Shown: positions 20,498 through 33,089 of the stretch, in pieces
Layout: the number at the start of each line of letters is the position of its first letter
Numbering within the stretch: the stretch's first letter is position 1
NCBI GenBank assembly: GCA_023014485.1
Contig: JAJOZX010000919.1
Location: 912,001 to 976,000 of the forward strand
Direction of reading: 5' to 3'
DNA: 64,000 nucleotides
Source: Bathynomus jamesi
Taxonomy: Eukaryota > Arthropoda > Malacostraca > Isopoda > Cirolanidae
The notes under the pieces: generated by a model
Database searches by the model: none
Told to the model about the DNA's origin: nothing
The model's input: only the letters and a program-made list of their open reading frames with translations
Position numbers and translations under genes: made by a program

Positions 20498-21864
20498 CTC
20501 CACATGCGGCCGAACCAGGGAATTGTACAGAGAGAGCACAATCTCCTTGTTCCGAAACTGAAATTGCCTCCTAATATAACCCAATAGCTTCTGGGCTTTC
20601 TTTTCCACCTCTACGCACTGTTTGATAAACTTAAGGTCGCTGCTAATTAGCACACCCAAGTCCTTTTCTAAATCAGTCACCTCGATATTACTCCCCAACA
20701 TCGAGTAGACCGACTTGGGATTGACGTAGGCAATGTGCATCACTTTGCATTTACCCAAGTTAAAGGGCATTTGCCATTTTTTGGACCACTCTCCTATCCT
20801 ACCAAGGTCCGCACGCAGTTCCTCGATCGCTTCGGGCATCCCAACATTGGCCCCAAGCTTGGTGTCATCAGCGAATTTGGCAATCCGACTGACGATGCCA
20901 CCGTCGATATCATTTATGTAAATGATAAAAACATCGGGCCCAAAACGGAACCCTGAGGAACCCCACTAGTGACCGAGGCCCAACCCGAACTAACCCCTTT
21001 AATTACAACCCTCTGCCGCCTACTCTTCAGCCAGTTTTCAATCCACCTACCTATTTCCCCACCGATACCCAGCGCGCGCACTTTCGCCATTAGCCGGCGG
21101 TGAGGTACCTTATTAAAGGCTTTCTGAAAGTCGAGATAAAGTATATCAATCGCCCTACTCTTATCATACTCACTCAACATGACGTGGAAAAACTCGAGCA
21201 AGTTGGTGAGACACGACCTATGCCGTCTAAACCCATGTTGGGAGTCCCCAAGCAGCTTTTAGGAATCCAAATGGTCAACGATCCTATCCGCTATTATCCC
21301 TTCTAATAATTTACCTACAACTGAAGTGAGACTAATGAGACGATAGTTCCCTGGTCTTTCGTGATCCCCTTTCTTAAAGATAGGGGTCACATTGGCTTCC
21401 CTCCAGTCACCAGGCACCTGGCCCGTCTCCAACGATTTGTTGAAGACTGTAGCCAGGTGGGGAGCCACCTGGTCGCGCACCTCCCGCAACACTCTGGGGA
21501 GAAGCTGGTCTGGCCCAGGAGCCTTAAACGCACTCAGTTTGTCTCTTCTATCGGCAACGACTCTCGCGTAACATCGAACACTATCCAGGCCAGCACCTTC
21601 GTGCCTGACGCCTGGCTCGGGGATGACGCGGGTGTGCTCCCTGGTGAGCACTTCCGCAAAGTACTCATTAAGCACATTAGCGATGTCCGCGTTGGAGGTC
21701 CGCAGAACGCCGCTTCTAATGGGCTTTCTACTGTTAACATAACTGAAGAACTTAGGGTTCCCCTTGCAGAGGCTTGCCACCCGTAGTTCTTCGTTACGTT
21801 TCGCTAGCCTAACCTTCGCCTTCACTTCCCTACACAGGCGGACATACGCTTCAGTGTTTCTCAT
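20420..21864 (-). pseudogene. Reverse transcriptase of LINE C1
   Basis: 21259-21864 gives the N-terminal RT part (FKAPGPDQLLPRVLRE, WREANVTPIFKKGD, NYRLISLTSVVGKLLE). 20914-21201 gives DILYLDFQKAFNKVPH and SGVPQGSVLGPMFL. 20420-20839 gives the thumb region (WQMPFNLGKCKVMHI, DLEKDLGVLISSDLKF, YNSLVRPHVE). The FADDTKLG box lies around 20865-20885 between frames. Several frameshifts and the MITE at 20277 disable it. Confidence 0.85.
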
Positions 21865-22825
21865 GGGAACGATTGGCCTTCGCCCTCCTATACGCTACTT
21901 TCCTATTTCGGATAGCCGAAGCGATGTCACGACTGAACCACTTAGGCTGCGTTGAAGCAGGGGTGACCGGTTTTGAGGGTATGGCAGCAGACTGCAGCAC
22001 CATAAACTCGTCCCGGAATGCACTCCACACTCCCTCAACATCGCCGCCGACCTCTAACCCCATCTCATCTACGCTATCCCGGAGGCTAACAAAGTCCGCC
22101 CGCCGGAGATCGAGCTTACTGCCTCTCGAGTGACTACGCTTCACCCGAGGGACGCAGACACGGAACCTAATCAGACCGTGATCACTCCCGCCCAACGATT
22201 CGTCAACGGTGAGGCCAGTGACAAGGTTGTCTTCGGTCGTGAATACTAAGTCTAGAACGCTTTCGCCTCGTGTAGGCTCATTGACCCACTGAATGAGGAA
22301 GTTCTCATCAGCAAAATCAACTAGCCTCCCTTCAGCATCAGCAGTCCTGTCTTCCCACTTTATGCCGCGACAGTTGAAGTCTCCTAAAACTACACACACC
22401 CCATCCCCTAGAAGGCTACGGAGTTCGGTGAACAGGCCTGTATCCTCCTCGAGAAGGAGATGCGGAGGTCTGTACACCAAGAATAACCTACAGTTCGTCC
22501 CTCCCACGTTCAGATCGACGCCAAGCAGCTCCCGTTCCGACCGGAACTGGCAGTCAACCGGACTCAACGTGTCCCTGATGTATATCAGTACTCCTCCCCC
22601 CTCCCCACGGGTGCGATCTTTGCGAAACATTCTATACCCTGGAATTTCGAACTCCCCAACGTAGTCCCTACGATCTGTATGAATCCAGGACTCGGTGATC
22701 GCAACGATATCCTGGTATTCTGATACTAAGAGAGCCCGTACCTCGTAAAACGTATTCCTAATCGACCTAGCATTAAAAAGCACTGCACGGAGGGAGCCTT
22801 CCCTATTCTGACCGCCCCCTAGCAC
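21851..22825 (-). pseudogene. Apurinic-type endonuclease (EEP) domain of LINE C1
   Basis: An intact 324-codon frame holds the endonuclease/exonuclease/phosphatase fold: FNARSIRNTFYEVRALL at the start, AITESWIHTDRRD, LIYIRDTLSP, LFLVYRPPHLLLEEDTG, VLGDFNCRGIKWED, LDLVFTTEDNLV and GGSDHGLIRF. These include the acidic and His residues expected for nicking target DNA. It overlaps the RT frame by 14 bp in another phase, so ORF2 is shifted here. The intact frame suggests a fairly young copy. Confidence 0.85.
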
Positions 22826-22975
22826 TACCCGTTTCCCGAACAGCCAGGGTTGTCGGGAGTTGCAGAGCCCCTTACCAACGAGGGGGCAACTTCCGCAGGA
22901 GGCTGAGCCCCCTCCAACGGGGAAGGAGGGTCACCCACCTGGACGCACCCCTCAGTTGAAGGTACGTCCGCCACC

Positions 22976-24030
22976 GGAGAGAGTTACAAGGAAAAGGAGT
23001 ACCTCAAAAGGCCTTGCGGCCCATACCGAGGAGGTACCAATGGCAACGGGTGCCACGGAAAATTTTCTACACCCTCAAATAGCGTGCAAGATTTGGTCTA
23101 ACCTTTTCTTGAAGTGATCCACAGAGGAACTGTTCACAACTTCTGAAGGTAACCTGTTCCACGTGCCACAGATCTTATAGGTAAAGTAATTCCCACACAC
23201 ACACTAGTCCTAAATCGTTTCAAATCCAACTTCCAACCATTGTTGCGAGTTGGGTTATCATTTAAACTAAACATGCTTCTAAAATCGACATCGTTGAACC
23301 CGTGTAAGAGCTTGAAAACCTCGAGTTGACCGCGCAGCCTCCGAGTTTCCAGCGAAAACAAGTTCAGTGCGCGTAACCGTCGATTGTAGCCTATATGCCT
23401 AACGGAAGGGATTAACTTTGTGGCCCTCGCCTGCACTCGCTCCAGCCTCTCAATATCTTTCCTGAGGGTGGGCGACCAGAACTGCACAGCGTACTCCAGG
23501 TGCGACCGAACCAGGGAATTGTGCAGAGAGCACAATCTCCTTGTTCCGAAACTGAAATTGCCTCCTGATATAACCCAACAGCTTCTGGGCTTTCTTTTCC
23601 ACCTCTACGCATTGTTTGGTAAACTTAAGGTCGCTGCTAATTAGCACACCCAAGTCCATTTCCAAATCAGTGGCCTCGATATTACTCCCCAACATCGAGT
23701 AGTCCGACTTGGGATTGGCGTAGCCAATGTGCATGACCTTGTATTTACCCAAGTTAAACGGCATTTGCCATTTTTCGGACCACTCTCCTATCCTACCTAG
23801 GTCCGCACGCAGTTCCTCGATCGCTTCGGGCGTCCCAACATTGGCCCCAAGCTTGGTGTCATCAGCGAATTTGGCGATCCGACTGACGATGCCACCGTCT
23901 ATATCATTTATGTAAATGATAAACAACAGCGGCCCCAAAACGGAACCCTGAGGAACCCCACTAGTGACCGAGGCCCCACCCGAACTAGCCCCTTTAATCA
24001 GAACCCTCTGCCGCCTATTCTTCAGCCAGA
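22976..24030 (-). mobile_element. LINE C2, 5' truncated
   Basis: The minus-strand copy of the C family runs from its 3' end (GTTACAAGG block next to GAGAGAG at 22976) to a truncation in the RT at about 24030, where TTCAGCCAGAGAGAG marks the junction to the next (GA)n. Coding fragments 23134-23535 and 23450-24000 hold FADDTKLGANVGT, WQMPFNLGKYKVMHIGY and NDNPTRNNGWKLDLKRF, with a frame break near 23480. Confidence 0.85.
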
Positions 24031-25700
24031 GAGAGAGAGAGAGAGTTACAAGGAGTAAGAGAAGCCTCAAAGACCTTTCGGTCCACTCTGGGAGGTTCCT
24101 GTTATTAAACAAGTTTATTTTTCTTTCAACTATCTTAGCAGTAGTAGAAAACTGGATAGAAATATAGAAGGCTCTCTCCCCACCCTCCGCTCCCTCCCTG
24201 CCAGAGGCAGGTACGGAAAAAGGTTGAAGAAAATACCTTGACCCTGGAAAAGTAGCCAAGGAAATTTTACAGGAAAGTGGAGAATATATAAATAGCTGTA
24301 TATTTAGCATGCCCACAGAAGACACCGTGCAAGCGAACTCCTGCAGAGTTATGTTATGTTTTAGTCTTGAACTATGAGAGTATTCAGTACTTTGTCTAGC
24401 CTATTTTTAAACACATTTACACTTTGACAGGAAACATCCTCTGAGGGAAGTTGGTTCCAGATATTAACTATTTTATAGGAAAGGAAATTCCCGCAGACAG
24501 AGGTCCTAAATGTCTTTAGTTCCAGTTTAAACCCATTATTCCTTGTCGGATTGGCATTAAGTGAGAATAAGTTTCTGTAATCTACCCTGTCTATTCCATT
24601 TAGCATCTTGAAGACTTGAATAAGCTGACCTCGCAACCTCCTCGTCTCTAAGGTAAACAGATTTAGGCGCTCCAATCTCCGTTGGTAGCTTTGCATTCTC
24701 ATTGAAGGGATCAATTTTGTAGCCCTTTCTTGTACTCTTTCTAACCTTTCTATGTCCTTCCTGAGGGATGGAGACCAAAACTGCGCACAGTATTCCAGTT
24801 GAGGTCTGACTAGTGAATTATAAAGAGACATTACAGTCTCCTTGTTCCGAAACTGGAACTGTCTTTTAATATAACCTAATATTTTTAAGGCCCTCTTTTC
24901 GACTTCTGCACAGTGTTTCGATGGTTTCAGATCGTTGCTGATATAGACTCCTAAGTCTTTCTCTAGATCGGTCTCAGTCAAGTTCCTTCCCAAGAGAGAG
25001 TAATCGGTCTTCGGGTTTTTATAACCTATGTGCATTACGTTACATTTGTCCAAGTTGAATGGCATCTGCCAAGTAGCAGACCATTCGCCCAACCTGTCAA
25101 GATCGTTCTGAAGCGTTCTTACGCCCTCCTTAGTACCTACACTACTTCCTAATTTCGTATCGTCTGCAAATTTGGAGATTGCACTTAGAAGCCCGACGTC
25201 TATATCGTTAATATAGATGATAAAAAGTAAAGGACCCAGAACGGAACTCTGTGGGACACCGCTGGTGACGGGCGCCCACTCTGAAGCCACTCCATTTATT
25301 ACCACTCTCTGCTTTCTATCTTTTAACTAATCCTCAATCCAGTTGGAAACGAGCCCGGTGATTCCTAGTCCTTTGACTTTAGCCATCAATCTCGCGTGAG
25401 GGACTTTGTCAAAGGCTTTTTGAAAGTCCAGATACACTATATCTTTTGCCCTACTTGCATCGTACAGTGTATGCATATTATGGAAAAACTCTAACAGGTT
25501 TGTCAGACAGGATCTGTCTCCTAAATCCATGTTGAGAATAAAAAACAGATTGTTAGATTCAAGGTGATACACAATACGTTTTGTAATGATGGATTCCAAC
25601 AGTTTGCCGACAACTGATGTTAAACTGATCGGGCGGTAATTACAAGGATTTTCCCTATCACCCTTTTTAAAGATTGGTGTTACATTTGCTAACTTCCAGT
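24031..25700 (-). mobile_element. LINE D, diverged relative of C, 5' truncated
   Basis: The 3' end lies next to a (GA)n tract (24028-24043) and GTTACAAGGAG, as in family C. The long 3' untranslated part (24050-24360) differs and includes CTCTCTCCCCACCCTCCGC. The coding part shares the same architecture with clear divergence. A scrap of the same 3' region recurs at 54565-54660. Confidence 0.85.
24361..25599 (-). pseudogene. Reverse transcriptase of LINE D
   Basis: 24361-25305 is a long open frame of 314 codons with SGVPQSSVLGPLLFIIYIND, FADDTKLGSSVGT (catalytic ADD), NLDKCNVMHIGYKNPK, DLEKDLGVYISNDLKPSKHC, YNSLVRPQLEYCAQFWSP and the C-terminal RNNGFKLELKTFRTSVCGN. 25327-25599 holds DIVYLDFQKAFDKVPH in a second frame; a stop or frameshift near 25320 separates them. 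Upstream RT and endonuclease are lost. Confidence 0.85.
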
Positions 25701-25783
25701 CGGTTGGAACTTTCCCTAACTCGATGGAACTTTCCCTAACTCGATGGAACTTTCCCTAACTCGATGGAACTTTCCCTAACTCG
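25697..25783. repeat. Minisatellite, about four 24-bp units
   Basis: TGGAACTTTCCCTAACTCGA is repeated four times at the truncated 5' end of LINE D, just before the next (GA)n junction. It looks like local slippage at an integration joint. Confidence 0.85.
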
Positions 25784-26488
<705 letters not shown>

Positions 26489-26514
26489 AATATATATATA
26501 TATATATATATATA
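26489..26514. repeat. (AT)n microsatellite, left target of mariner derivative
   Basis: AT run ending in the TA that flanks the next element. Confidence 0.95.
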
Positions 26515-27081
26515 CCGGGTGTCCGAGAATTATCTGTACAATTTGTGGCTGTTATTAAAAGTCAACCATGAAGTGTAGAAATTCCAGTGTTGTCCCATTT
26601 ACAGAGAATCTCATTACGTTTTTTCTGATAACAGTTTTGACAAGTTTTTTCTTTTTTGTACGTGGGTGACAGACATTAATGATTTAAAAGCAAGAATCAC
26701 AGCTGCTATTGAGCGAATTGATGTGGATATGCTGCAGCGTACATGGCAACATTTGGATTATCGATTGGATGTTTTGCGAACACTGATGTGCACATATCGA
26801 ATGTTTGTAACAACGTTACTTTAATAAAAGAAACTTTTGAAAATACAGATTCTAAATAATCTTGTTTAAGAATTACGTGTGTTATCAAGAATTTTATTAA
26901 AAGATGAAATTGTACAGATAATTTTGGACACAATGGAATTTCTAAAAAACTTGTCAAAACTTGGTATCAGAAAAAACTTAATGAGATTATCTGTAAAATG
27001 GGACAACACTGGAATTTCTACACTTCATGGTTGACTTTTAATAACAGCCAAAACTTGTACAGATAATTCTCGGACACCCTG
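26515..27081 (+). mobile_element. Tc1/mariner (IS630-type) internal-deletion derivative
   Basis: Terminal inverted repeats of about 130 bp begin CCGGGTGTCCGAGAATTATC and end in the complement, flanked by TA. Between them 26650-26820 still encodes a transposase C-terminus (DLKARITAAIERIDVDML, then WQHLDYRLDVLRTLM), the usual end of IS630-like mariner proteins. Catalytic parts are gone, so it is non-autonomous. Confidence 0.8.
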
Positions 27082-27085
27082 TATA

Positions 27086-27087
<2 letters not shown>

Positions 27088-27139
<52 letters not shown>
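27088..27139. repeat. (AT)n microsatellite
   Basis: About 26 AT units. Confidence 0.95.
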
Positions 27140-27142
<3 letters not shown>

Positions 27143-27735
27143 TTGTAGAGGAATAGAGAAATATGCGTGAGGAATATGTAGTAATGCCTAGTTAAGAATA
27201 TTAATTTTTGTTAATTAAGATAATGTTTAATGTAAATCATTTACTAATAATTATGAAATTACGAAAAAGTATGGTTCTTAGATTTAAATTGTTTAAAATG
27301 GGTAGCGTTGGCAGTCCTGAACAGAGGCCCAGAGAGCGGACTACCCACGGAAAGGAGTCTTTAGTCTTCAGGCGGCGCGTTAAGCGTGAGGTTGGCGTCA
27401 TGTAACGTAAAATTTAATTAATTGTTTGTGTTCCTCTCCGACGTAAAATGTTATAGTAAAATTCCGTACTCGCACCCCCCCTAAATTACTTAAACCGTTT
27501 TCGGAATTAAATTAAATATTAACGTGTTAAAAGAGTGTTAATGAACCCCCCCTTTGTTTTGTAACGGTTCATAGTCTCGGCGTGGCTACCATGAAATTTA
27601 TACGGTACGGTGAAAAAGAGTGTAAAGAAAGCAAACGATAAATGAAATAGAGAGCCGATAGTAGAGTAAATAAGTAAATAAAGTAAAATAAATGAGTGAA
27701 CGCTATATTTGGTAGCAGCGGTTCACTATAAATAT
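27140..27735 (+). repeat. Possible LTR plus primer-binding-like site, weak
   Basis: The segment ends in AACGCTATATTTGGTAGCAGCGG; a TTGGTAGCAG-type sequence after an LTR is a common layout of Metaviridae-like retrotransposon 5' ends. No second LTR or pol sequence follows in the next kilobase. Otherwise the segment is unassigned. Confidence 0.25.
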
Positions 27736-28344
27736 AAAAAATTTCAAAATTCCTTCACAATGTTTGTTGGTATAACTGATTTATTAGTATTATTGTAAAC
27801 GTTGCTCTTCTTACGTCTGACAGTTACATTGAGGAAAAGGATTACTCCAGAGTCAATTTTTTCTTGATTTCCTTGCTTAAAAGGTTAATAATTTTTTTGG
27901 TATGTGTTGTATCGGCCAAGTATTTTGCAGATATTAATTGTATTTTCACTGTTCAAAAAGGAAGTTTCTAAATTAGAAAAAAAAATTCTACCCCCTCGTT
28001 TGCATTGTGACTACCCAAATAAACGCTGTTCTAAAGCTGGAAGATATTTTTATTATACTGTACTAAGTAATTTATGGATCATATGACGAAAGGGGTGGAG
28101 GAGGTTGGCTCTACAACTTTCACTGCATTTCAATATGCGGGACAAGCAGCGTGCGAAATTTCCGCTGGCCCGTTGGCTCGAGGCCAGTTGTTTTCACATC
28201 GGATCAGTAATTTTCATAAGACAGCCGGTCCGAGTGGCCAGCGATGTTTTAACCCTGCCGCAATGCTGGCAAGCCTAGTACAAGCCACAGATAAGCACAA
28301 TACATGTGAAACATTATATATTTATTCATAACATCAACAATATA
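27736..28344. other. Unassigned DNA
   Basis: No supported gene or element. Short ORFs have no recognisable motif. Confidence 0.5.
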
Positions 28345-28565
28345 CAGCGTGATCGAAAAGTCTCTCTGCAGTAATAATAATGTGTATATATATACATACA
28401 TACAGCCTACTGTAGCAAGACTTAGCTTAGACTAGCCTAGACTTCGCCAATATTTTGTTAAAGATTTCGCGATATCGTACAATTTTCATTAAAATATCTA
28501 ACTTCTTGTATGATTGCATTTTTGTCTTATAGAGTCATAGTTGCGGAGTGACTTTTCGATCACCC
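28345..28565. mobile_element. Mariner-like MITE, about 220 bp
   Basis: Ends CAGCGTGATCGAAAAGTC and GACTTTTCGATCACCC are inverted repeats flanked by TA, typical of Tc1/mariner derivatives. The interior has no coding sequence. Confidence 0.6.
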
Positions 28566-29612
28566 TATATAATGTAGCCTTTATTTGGGGTAGGTTTAAA
28601 TAAATTGGCGCATAGCAGACGAATCTTTTACCAATACCACAATAATATAAACGTGATTTACTATGCTCTACGTCAAGAGAGTTGCCTCTCAAATGTATAA
28701 TTGTCACTAGATTCACCCTTAAAAATCGCTAAAATCTCGCTAGAGCCAAAAAAAATGTCGCTTAAAAAGTCGCTAGAGATGACATGACACAAGGATTATT
28801 CTCAAAGATTCATTTTCATTTAATATTATTAATCCTTATTCAGTTTAAAGCGTCACAACCCACATATGTAATGGCAAATTTAATTAGAAAAACCGTAGAT
28901 AGCAGTAAAGAAAAAATGTTTTCTAAAATGTAAGATAAATTGTAATATAAAATTATATAAGGAAAGTATCCCTCAAAATTCATCGTGCTTGCGATTAGAT
29001 CACAGTCACAATAACAAACAACGTGGACATGTTCAGAACCTGACCTGACTCGTGCAACTTTTGACTGGATTTGGGTTACAGTTACACTATGCGATGTTGC
29101 CACGCTTGGTGTCTAAGTTTTTGGTGCGAGCGCCCTTCATACAATGCCAGAATATAACTCAATTTTTATTTGGCCAGCAAAATTTCAATTCAAAACCAAA
29201 TATTTATGATTTATCAAAAGCCTTACCAAATGTACTTGAAGTAGTCAAAAGAACCGAATTTGTTACTGTTGTACCAAAAATGGCACCTCTGGTGTATACT
29301 GTATATGTGAAAAATTCCTGGAGATTTTGAGACATTTTCTGATTTTAGCTAAAATTCCCAAAGATATCAAGAAATAGCTTTTTTTATGAAGGACCCCACG
29401 AAGGAGCATATGAGTAACCTCCCATCTTTGTTCGATGCTGTTGGTAACAGCCTCTTCCAAGAGTGTAGATCTGGCAATTCTGCAGGAATGCGTTGCAACT
29501 TCACGTATTAGACGCGTTCAGATAAGTTGAGGACTGAAATCCCGGTTCCCGAGTAGGAACAAATGTAGATTCAATTTCTATACAAATATAAATTCTGTTT
29601 CTCGATAAATCA
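28566..29612. other. Unassigned DNA
   Basis: No recognised gene. Short repeated TCGCTAGA/TCGCTTAA motifs at 28725-28775 resemble GTCGCTAGAAT-like text at 45650-45760, possibly pieces of one more element. Confidence 0.4.
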
Positions 29613-29759
29613 TTAGTAGTATAGCCGCAAAAGGTTAGAGTGCAGGAATGTTGCAGGTGATTACGTAATGTTGCAAAGGGGGGGGGTGTTGCAAAAAAAT
29701 AAGAAAAAAATAAAAAAAATAAAAAAATACCCCCCAAAGGGCCCTTTGTTGCCAACCGG

Positions 29760-30170
29760 GGTTGCAAGGGGCATGCAACTTGGAGGCGGAGTTCTCCCCC
29801 AAGCTATTCCCCCCACAGGGCCAGAAAGGAGAGAAAGGAGGAGAGGTGTTCACCTGGCAGGAGCCAAGTGCATATTAAGACCAGCCGAGTAGGCGTTGTT
29901 TTATAGGCTCCTAATCAGCCAGTTGGCTGAATCAGTTGGCTGAGCCAAGGGGGAGAGGGGTACACCTGAAGGAAAGAGAGAGAGAGTAGGTGCCTTTGAT
30001 TGCAAGGCATGCAACTTGGAGGCGGAGTTCTCCCCCAAGCTATTTTCGTTTAACTAACCTAAGAGGCCTCTAAGGGGTTTTCCCAAAGGGCCAGAAAGAG
30101 AAGGACCAGAGGTCTTTGCTCGGCTGGGAGCCGAGCTTGTAATGACTCCGTCAGTCGTCTCTCGGTCTTT
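29760..30170 (-). promoter_or_regulatory. Two tandem promoter-like modules, left arm (minus strand)
   Basis: Two diverged modules share AACTTGGAGGCGGAGTTCTC (about 29778 and 30014) and each has a TATAAAA-type box on the minus strand (about 29902 and 30166). These mirror the right-arm modules at 45010-45440. No coding sequence is attached. Confidence 0.4.
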
Positions 30171-30524
30171 TATAAACCTCTATTCTGGCTGAGTTGCCAG
30201 ATAGCGCCATGTATTCAGTTGCCAGATAGCGCCATGTATTCCAGATAGCAAAAACCATATATTAATCATCCATTTAAATAGTGTACCACAATATATATTT
30301 ATATGACGGTAGTTAATCGATGAATCCAATTAAATTCTGTTTATTAAATAAATAATTTTTACACACTTAATTTTTATTATAAATATTTAAAAAAGTCACG
30401 AATAACGAAACGAAATGAAAATTTACGAAACATTTCGAAACACACGCTCCTCATTCCCCCAAATCCCCCCACCCATCTGTATTTGTATATATAATAAACT
30501 AATGAATCACTCGTGTTCACAAAC

Positions 30525-30680
30525 CATATAAAATACCACAATATATTTATATAGTTAATCAATTGGAAGATTCAACCATATAAAATACCACAATATATTT
30601 ATATAGTTAATCAATTGGAAGATTCAACCATATAAAATACCACAATATATTTATATAGTTAATCAATTGGAAGATTCATT
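30525..30680. repeat. 52-bp minisatellite, three units
   Basis: The unit runs from ACCATATAAAATACCACAAT to CAATTGGAAGATTCA and is repeated three times. The right arm (about 44595-44708) has two units, so copy number changed after the arms formed. Confidence 0.9.
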
Positions 30681-30860
30681 TAAAGTTGAAATTAGCCAAA
30701 ACACAATCCGCTATAACGGGGTCGGACGACTAATGACATCTTTATATTTTCGAAGAACACCTGCTGGTTGAGAGACCTTCCTTCCAGTCCGCTCTTGATA
30801 AGTCTCCCTTCGCTCCAAATGAAAAGAAAATTTACAGAAAAAATCAAAACACGATTGTGT

Positions 30861-30899
<39 letters not shown>
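30861..30899. repeat. (AC)n microsatellite
   Basis: About 19 AC units. In the right arm the matching site at 44340-44358 has a short GTGTGT run and an extra (AT)n. Confidence 0.95.
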
Positions 30900-30900
<1 letters not shown>

Positions 30901-31844
30901 CACGAGGAAAGGCAGAAACTAGGTCAATTCGAATCGTCTCCCTAGAGACCTTTTTGGACGAGGCTTAATCCTTCAAACTATTCGAGCAAAAAACACCGCT
31001 CACTCCGTTTCTTATTATCATTATTATTATTTCTACAATGAAAATATTTTATATTTACGCGTAACTTAGACCCACAGTTTAATGTGGAAACCGAACGCTC
31101 TTTTAAAAATATAATTAGAGGAACTTTCACGAGTGAGTGGTTATTTATTCAATATAAGAAGTTAAGCATTAAGCATTGTTTTTCCTTTCACGAGGAAAGG
31201 ATTTCTGCAAGTGTCTATAATTCGATTTTATATATATATATGGAGGGTCGTTCCTTACTCTTCCACATTTCAACATAACAGGATTATTGAACCGGATTTA
31301 AAATAACAGGATCATTTGATCCGAGGCAGTAGTATGACCGAGCGGAAACCGAATGCTCTTTTAAAAATATAATTAGGATATATTTATAATTTCTTTATTA
31401 TAAAATGAGGAACATGCAGCCTTCAGTGAACAGCTGTTCTGTGGATCGAAAATTAACACACAGATTTTTGTCAGAGGAAGATATGGGAAACAATTCAAAA
31501 CACACGTTCGTCCTCCCTCACCCCCCCCCCATCTGTGCTTCTATATATAATAAACGAATGAACCACTCGTGTGCACACACATACACACACCGGAAATTTC
31601 AATGCATTTTTCATCTCCGTGGAGCAGAACGATTCACACGTGTTCACCCTGAGGCCTTTTTGAAAGGAATCTAGGTGAAATTGTTCTCTCTGTCTCGACA
31701 CCTTCAATTTGGGTTCCAATTATATTAAATAATAAACAGTAAAAGAAATAAACACATTATCTGTGTATATTTTCTTTTGGCAAACCTTTCTTGCGTTTCA
31801 AAACCAAAAATATTACGCGCTTTTCACCTTAAAGTGAATTAAAT

Positions 31845-31935
31845 CCGAGCAGCGATGTTAAGCGACGTTGGATCTGGGTAGTTGTTGGATGGGGGACCGT
31901 CCACCGCAACAACTAATTTACGCACGCTAAAGGGT
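31845..31935 (+). repeat. 5S rRNA-like segment, left arm
   Basis: GCAGCGATGTTAAGCGACGT and TGTTGGATGGGGGACCG match the internal promoter region of 5S rRNA in order and spacing (A box plus C box), with flanks unrelated to 5S. The right arm carries the inverted counterpart at 43310-43400. A SINE3-like origin is likely. Confidence 0.55.
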
Positions 31936-32101
31936 GTGAAATAAATATGCACTTATTTTTTATTTAATACACATGTAGATTTAATTAATATCGTCAACAC
32001 TTTAAACCATCTCCGAAAAATTCTGAGCAGTTATGTCTTACACTAACCGCAGCATCTAATATGAATTAAATAAAAAACATACTTCATTCGCATGTACAAT
32101 T

Positions 32102-32694
32102 TAGGGTGGATCGATTTTACATTTTTTTCGATTTCCATATTCTAATAGAGACAAAAACTTGCGCATGCATGAGAAAATAGCCTCTGCAAAATCTTAGCTT
32201 AATAGGTAATCATCTTCTGCCCCCGGCAGAGCGATGAAAATCATATTTTAGTAGTCAAAAACGTATTTTTAAACCCTAGCCTAGAGTCATAAAATTTTGC
32301 GTGTGTGTTATTTCATGCCTAAGCAACGATATAAATGCTATGGGAAATATATAATGCATTATTTAAGACAAAGAGCCGATCTGAAAATATGTATAATATT
32401 ATACATATTTTCAGATCGGCTCTTTGTCTTAAATAATGCATTTATATATTTCCCATAGCATTTATATCGTTGCTTAGGCATGAAATAACACACACGCAAA
32501 ATTTTATGACTCTAGGCTAGGGTTTAAAAATACGTTTTTGACTACTAAAATATGATTTTCATCGCTCTGCCGGGGGCAGAAGATGATTACCTATTAAGCT
32601 AAGATTTTGCAGAGGCTAGTTTCTCATGCATGCGCAAGTTTTTGTCTCTATTAGAATATGGAAATCGAAAAAAATGTAAAATCGATCCACCCTA
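32102..32694. mobile_element. Fold-back transposon, 593 bp, copy 1 (left arm only)
   Basis: It starts TAGGGTGGATCGATTTTAC and ends in the exact complement. The two halves (about 290 bp each) are almost perfectly complementary around CAGATCGG hairpin sequence near 32398. The right arm at about 43122 has the empty site (CCATGTACATGCG). ATGTACAT-like flanks suggest an imperfect 8-bp duplication. Non-coding, hAT-like ends. Confidence 0.9.
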
Positions 32695-33089
32695 ATGTAC
32701 ATGGAAGTGTTACTCATGAAAACAAATTAAGAATTTCTTTTTTAAACTTTTTACGAAAAAAGAAAAGGAAATTCAGAGCTTAAGCTATAGATTGTTGAGA
32801 CGAAATTTTCAAGTTGATCAGCCGAATGTACCATAGCCACAAGCGTACTTACTGTTTACATATCCTAATGGAAAAACTGCATGAAAAGACATATATATAT
32901 TATATATATATAATATATATATATATAGCAATGATACTCGACCTACAAATTTCCTACTACAAAGTTTACTGTTGAGATGATTGAGAGCGAAAGCTGATCC
33001 GTGTACCCTTTGCAATAAGCAAACGTGGTTGCGACTTGCAACGACTCGCTTTGAAATGAACGCCCTTCTAAAGGCGTCGAATCAACTGT

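Larger units (their letters stand above)
20008..22975 (-). mobile_element. CR1/Rex-like LINE C1, main part
   Basis: The minus strand carries endonuclease and reverse transcriptase in order, continuing the 3' end at 12148-12409. With the Academ-like element and a 221-bp MITE removed, the LINE is about 3 kb. Its 5' side (22830-22975) is GC-rich and ends at a short GAGAGAG joined to the 3' end of the next LINE. Confidence 0.85.

Noticed and set aside
30692..30898. ORFs with CVCVCV, SLSLSL, RERERE or IYIYIY runs at many microsatellites (for example 11093, 26105, 30692, 37541, 43632, 54501)
   Set aside because: They are translations of (AC)n, (GA)n and (AT)n repeats with no conserved sequence outside the repeat.
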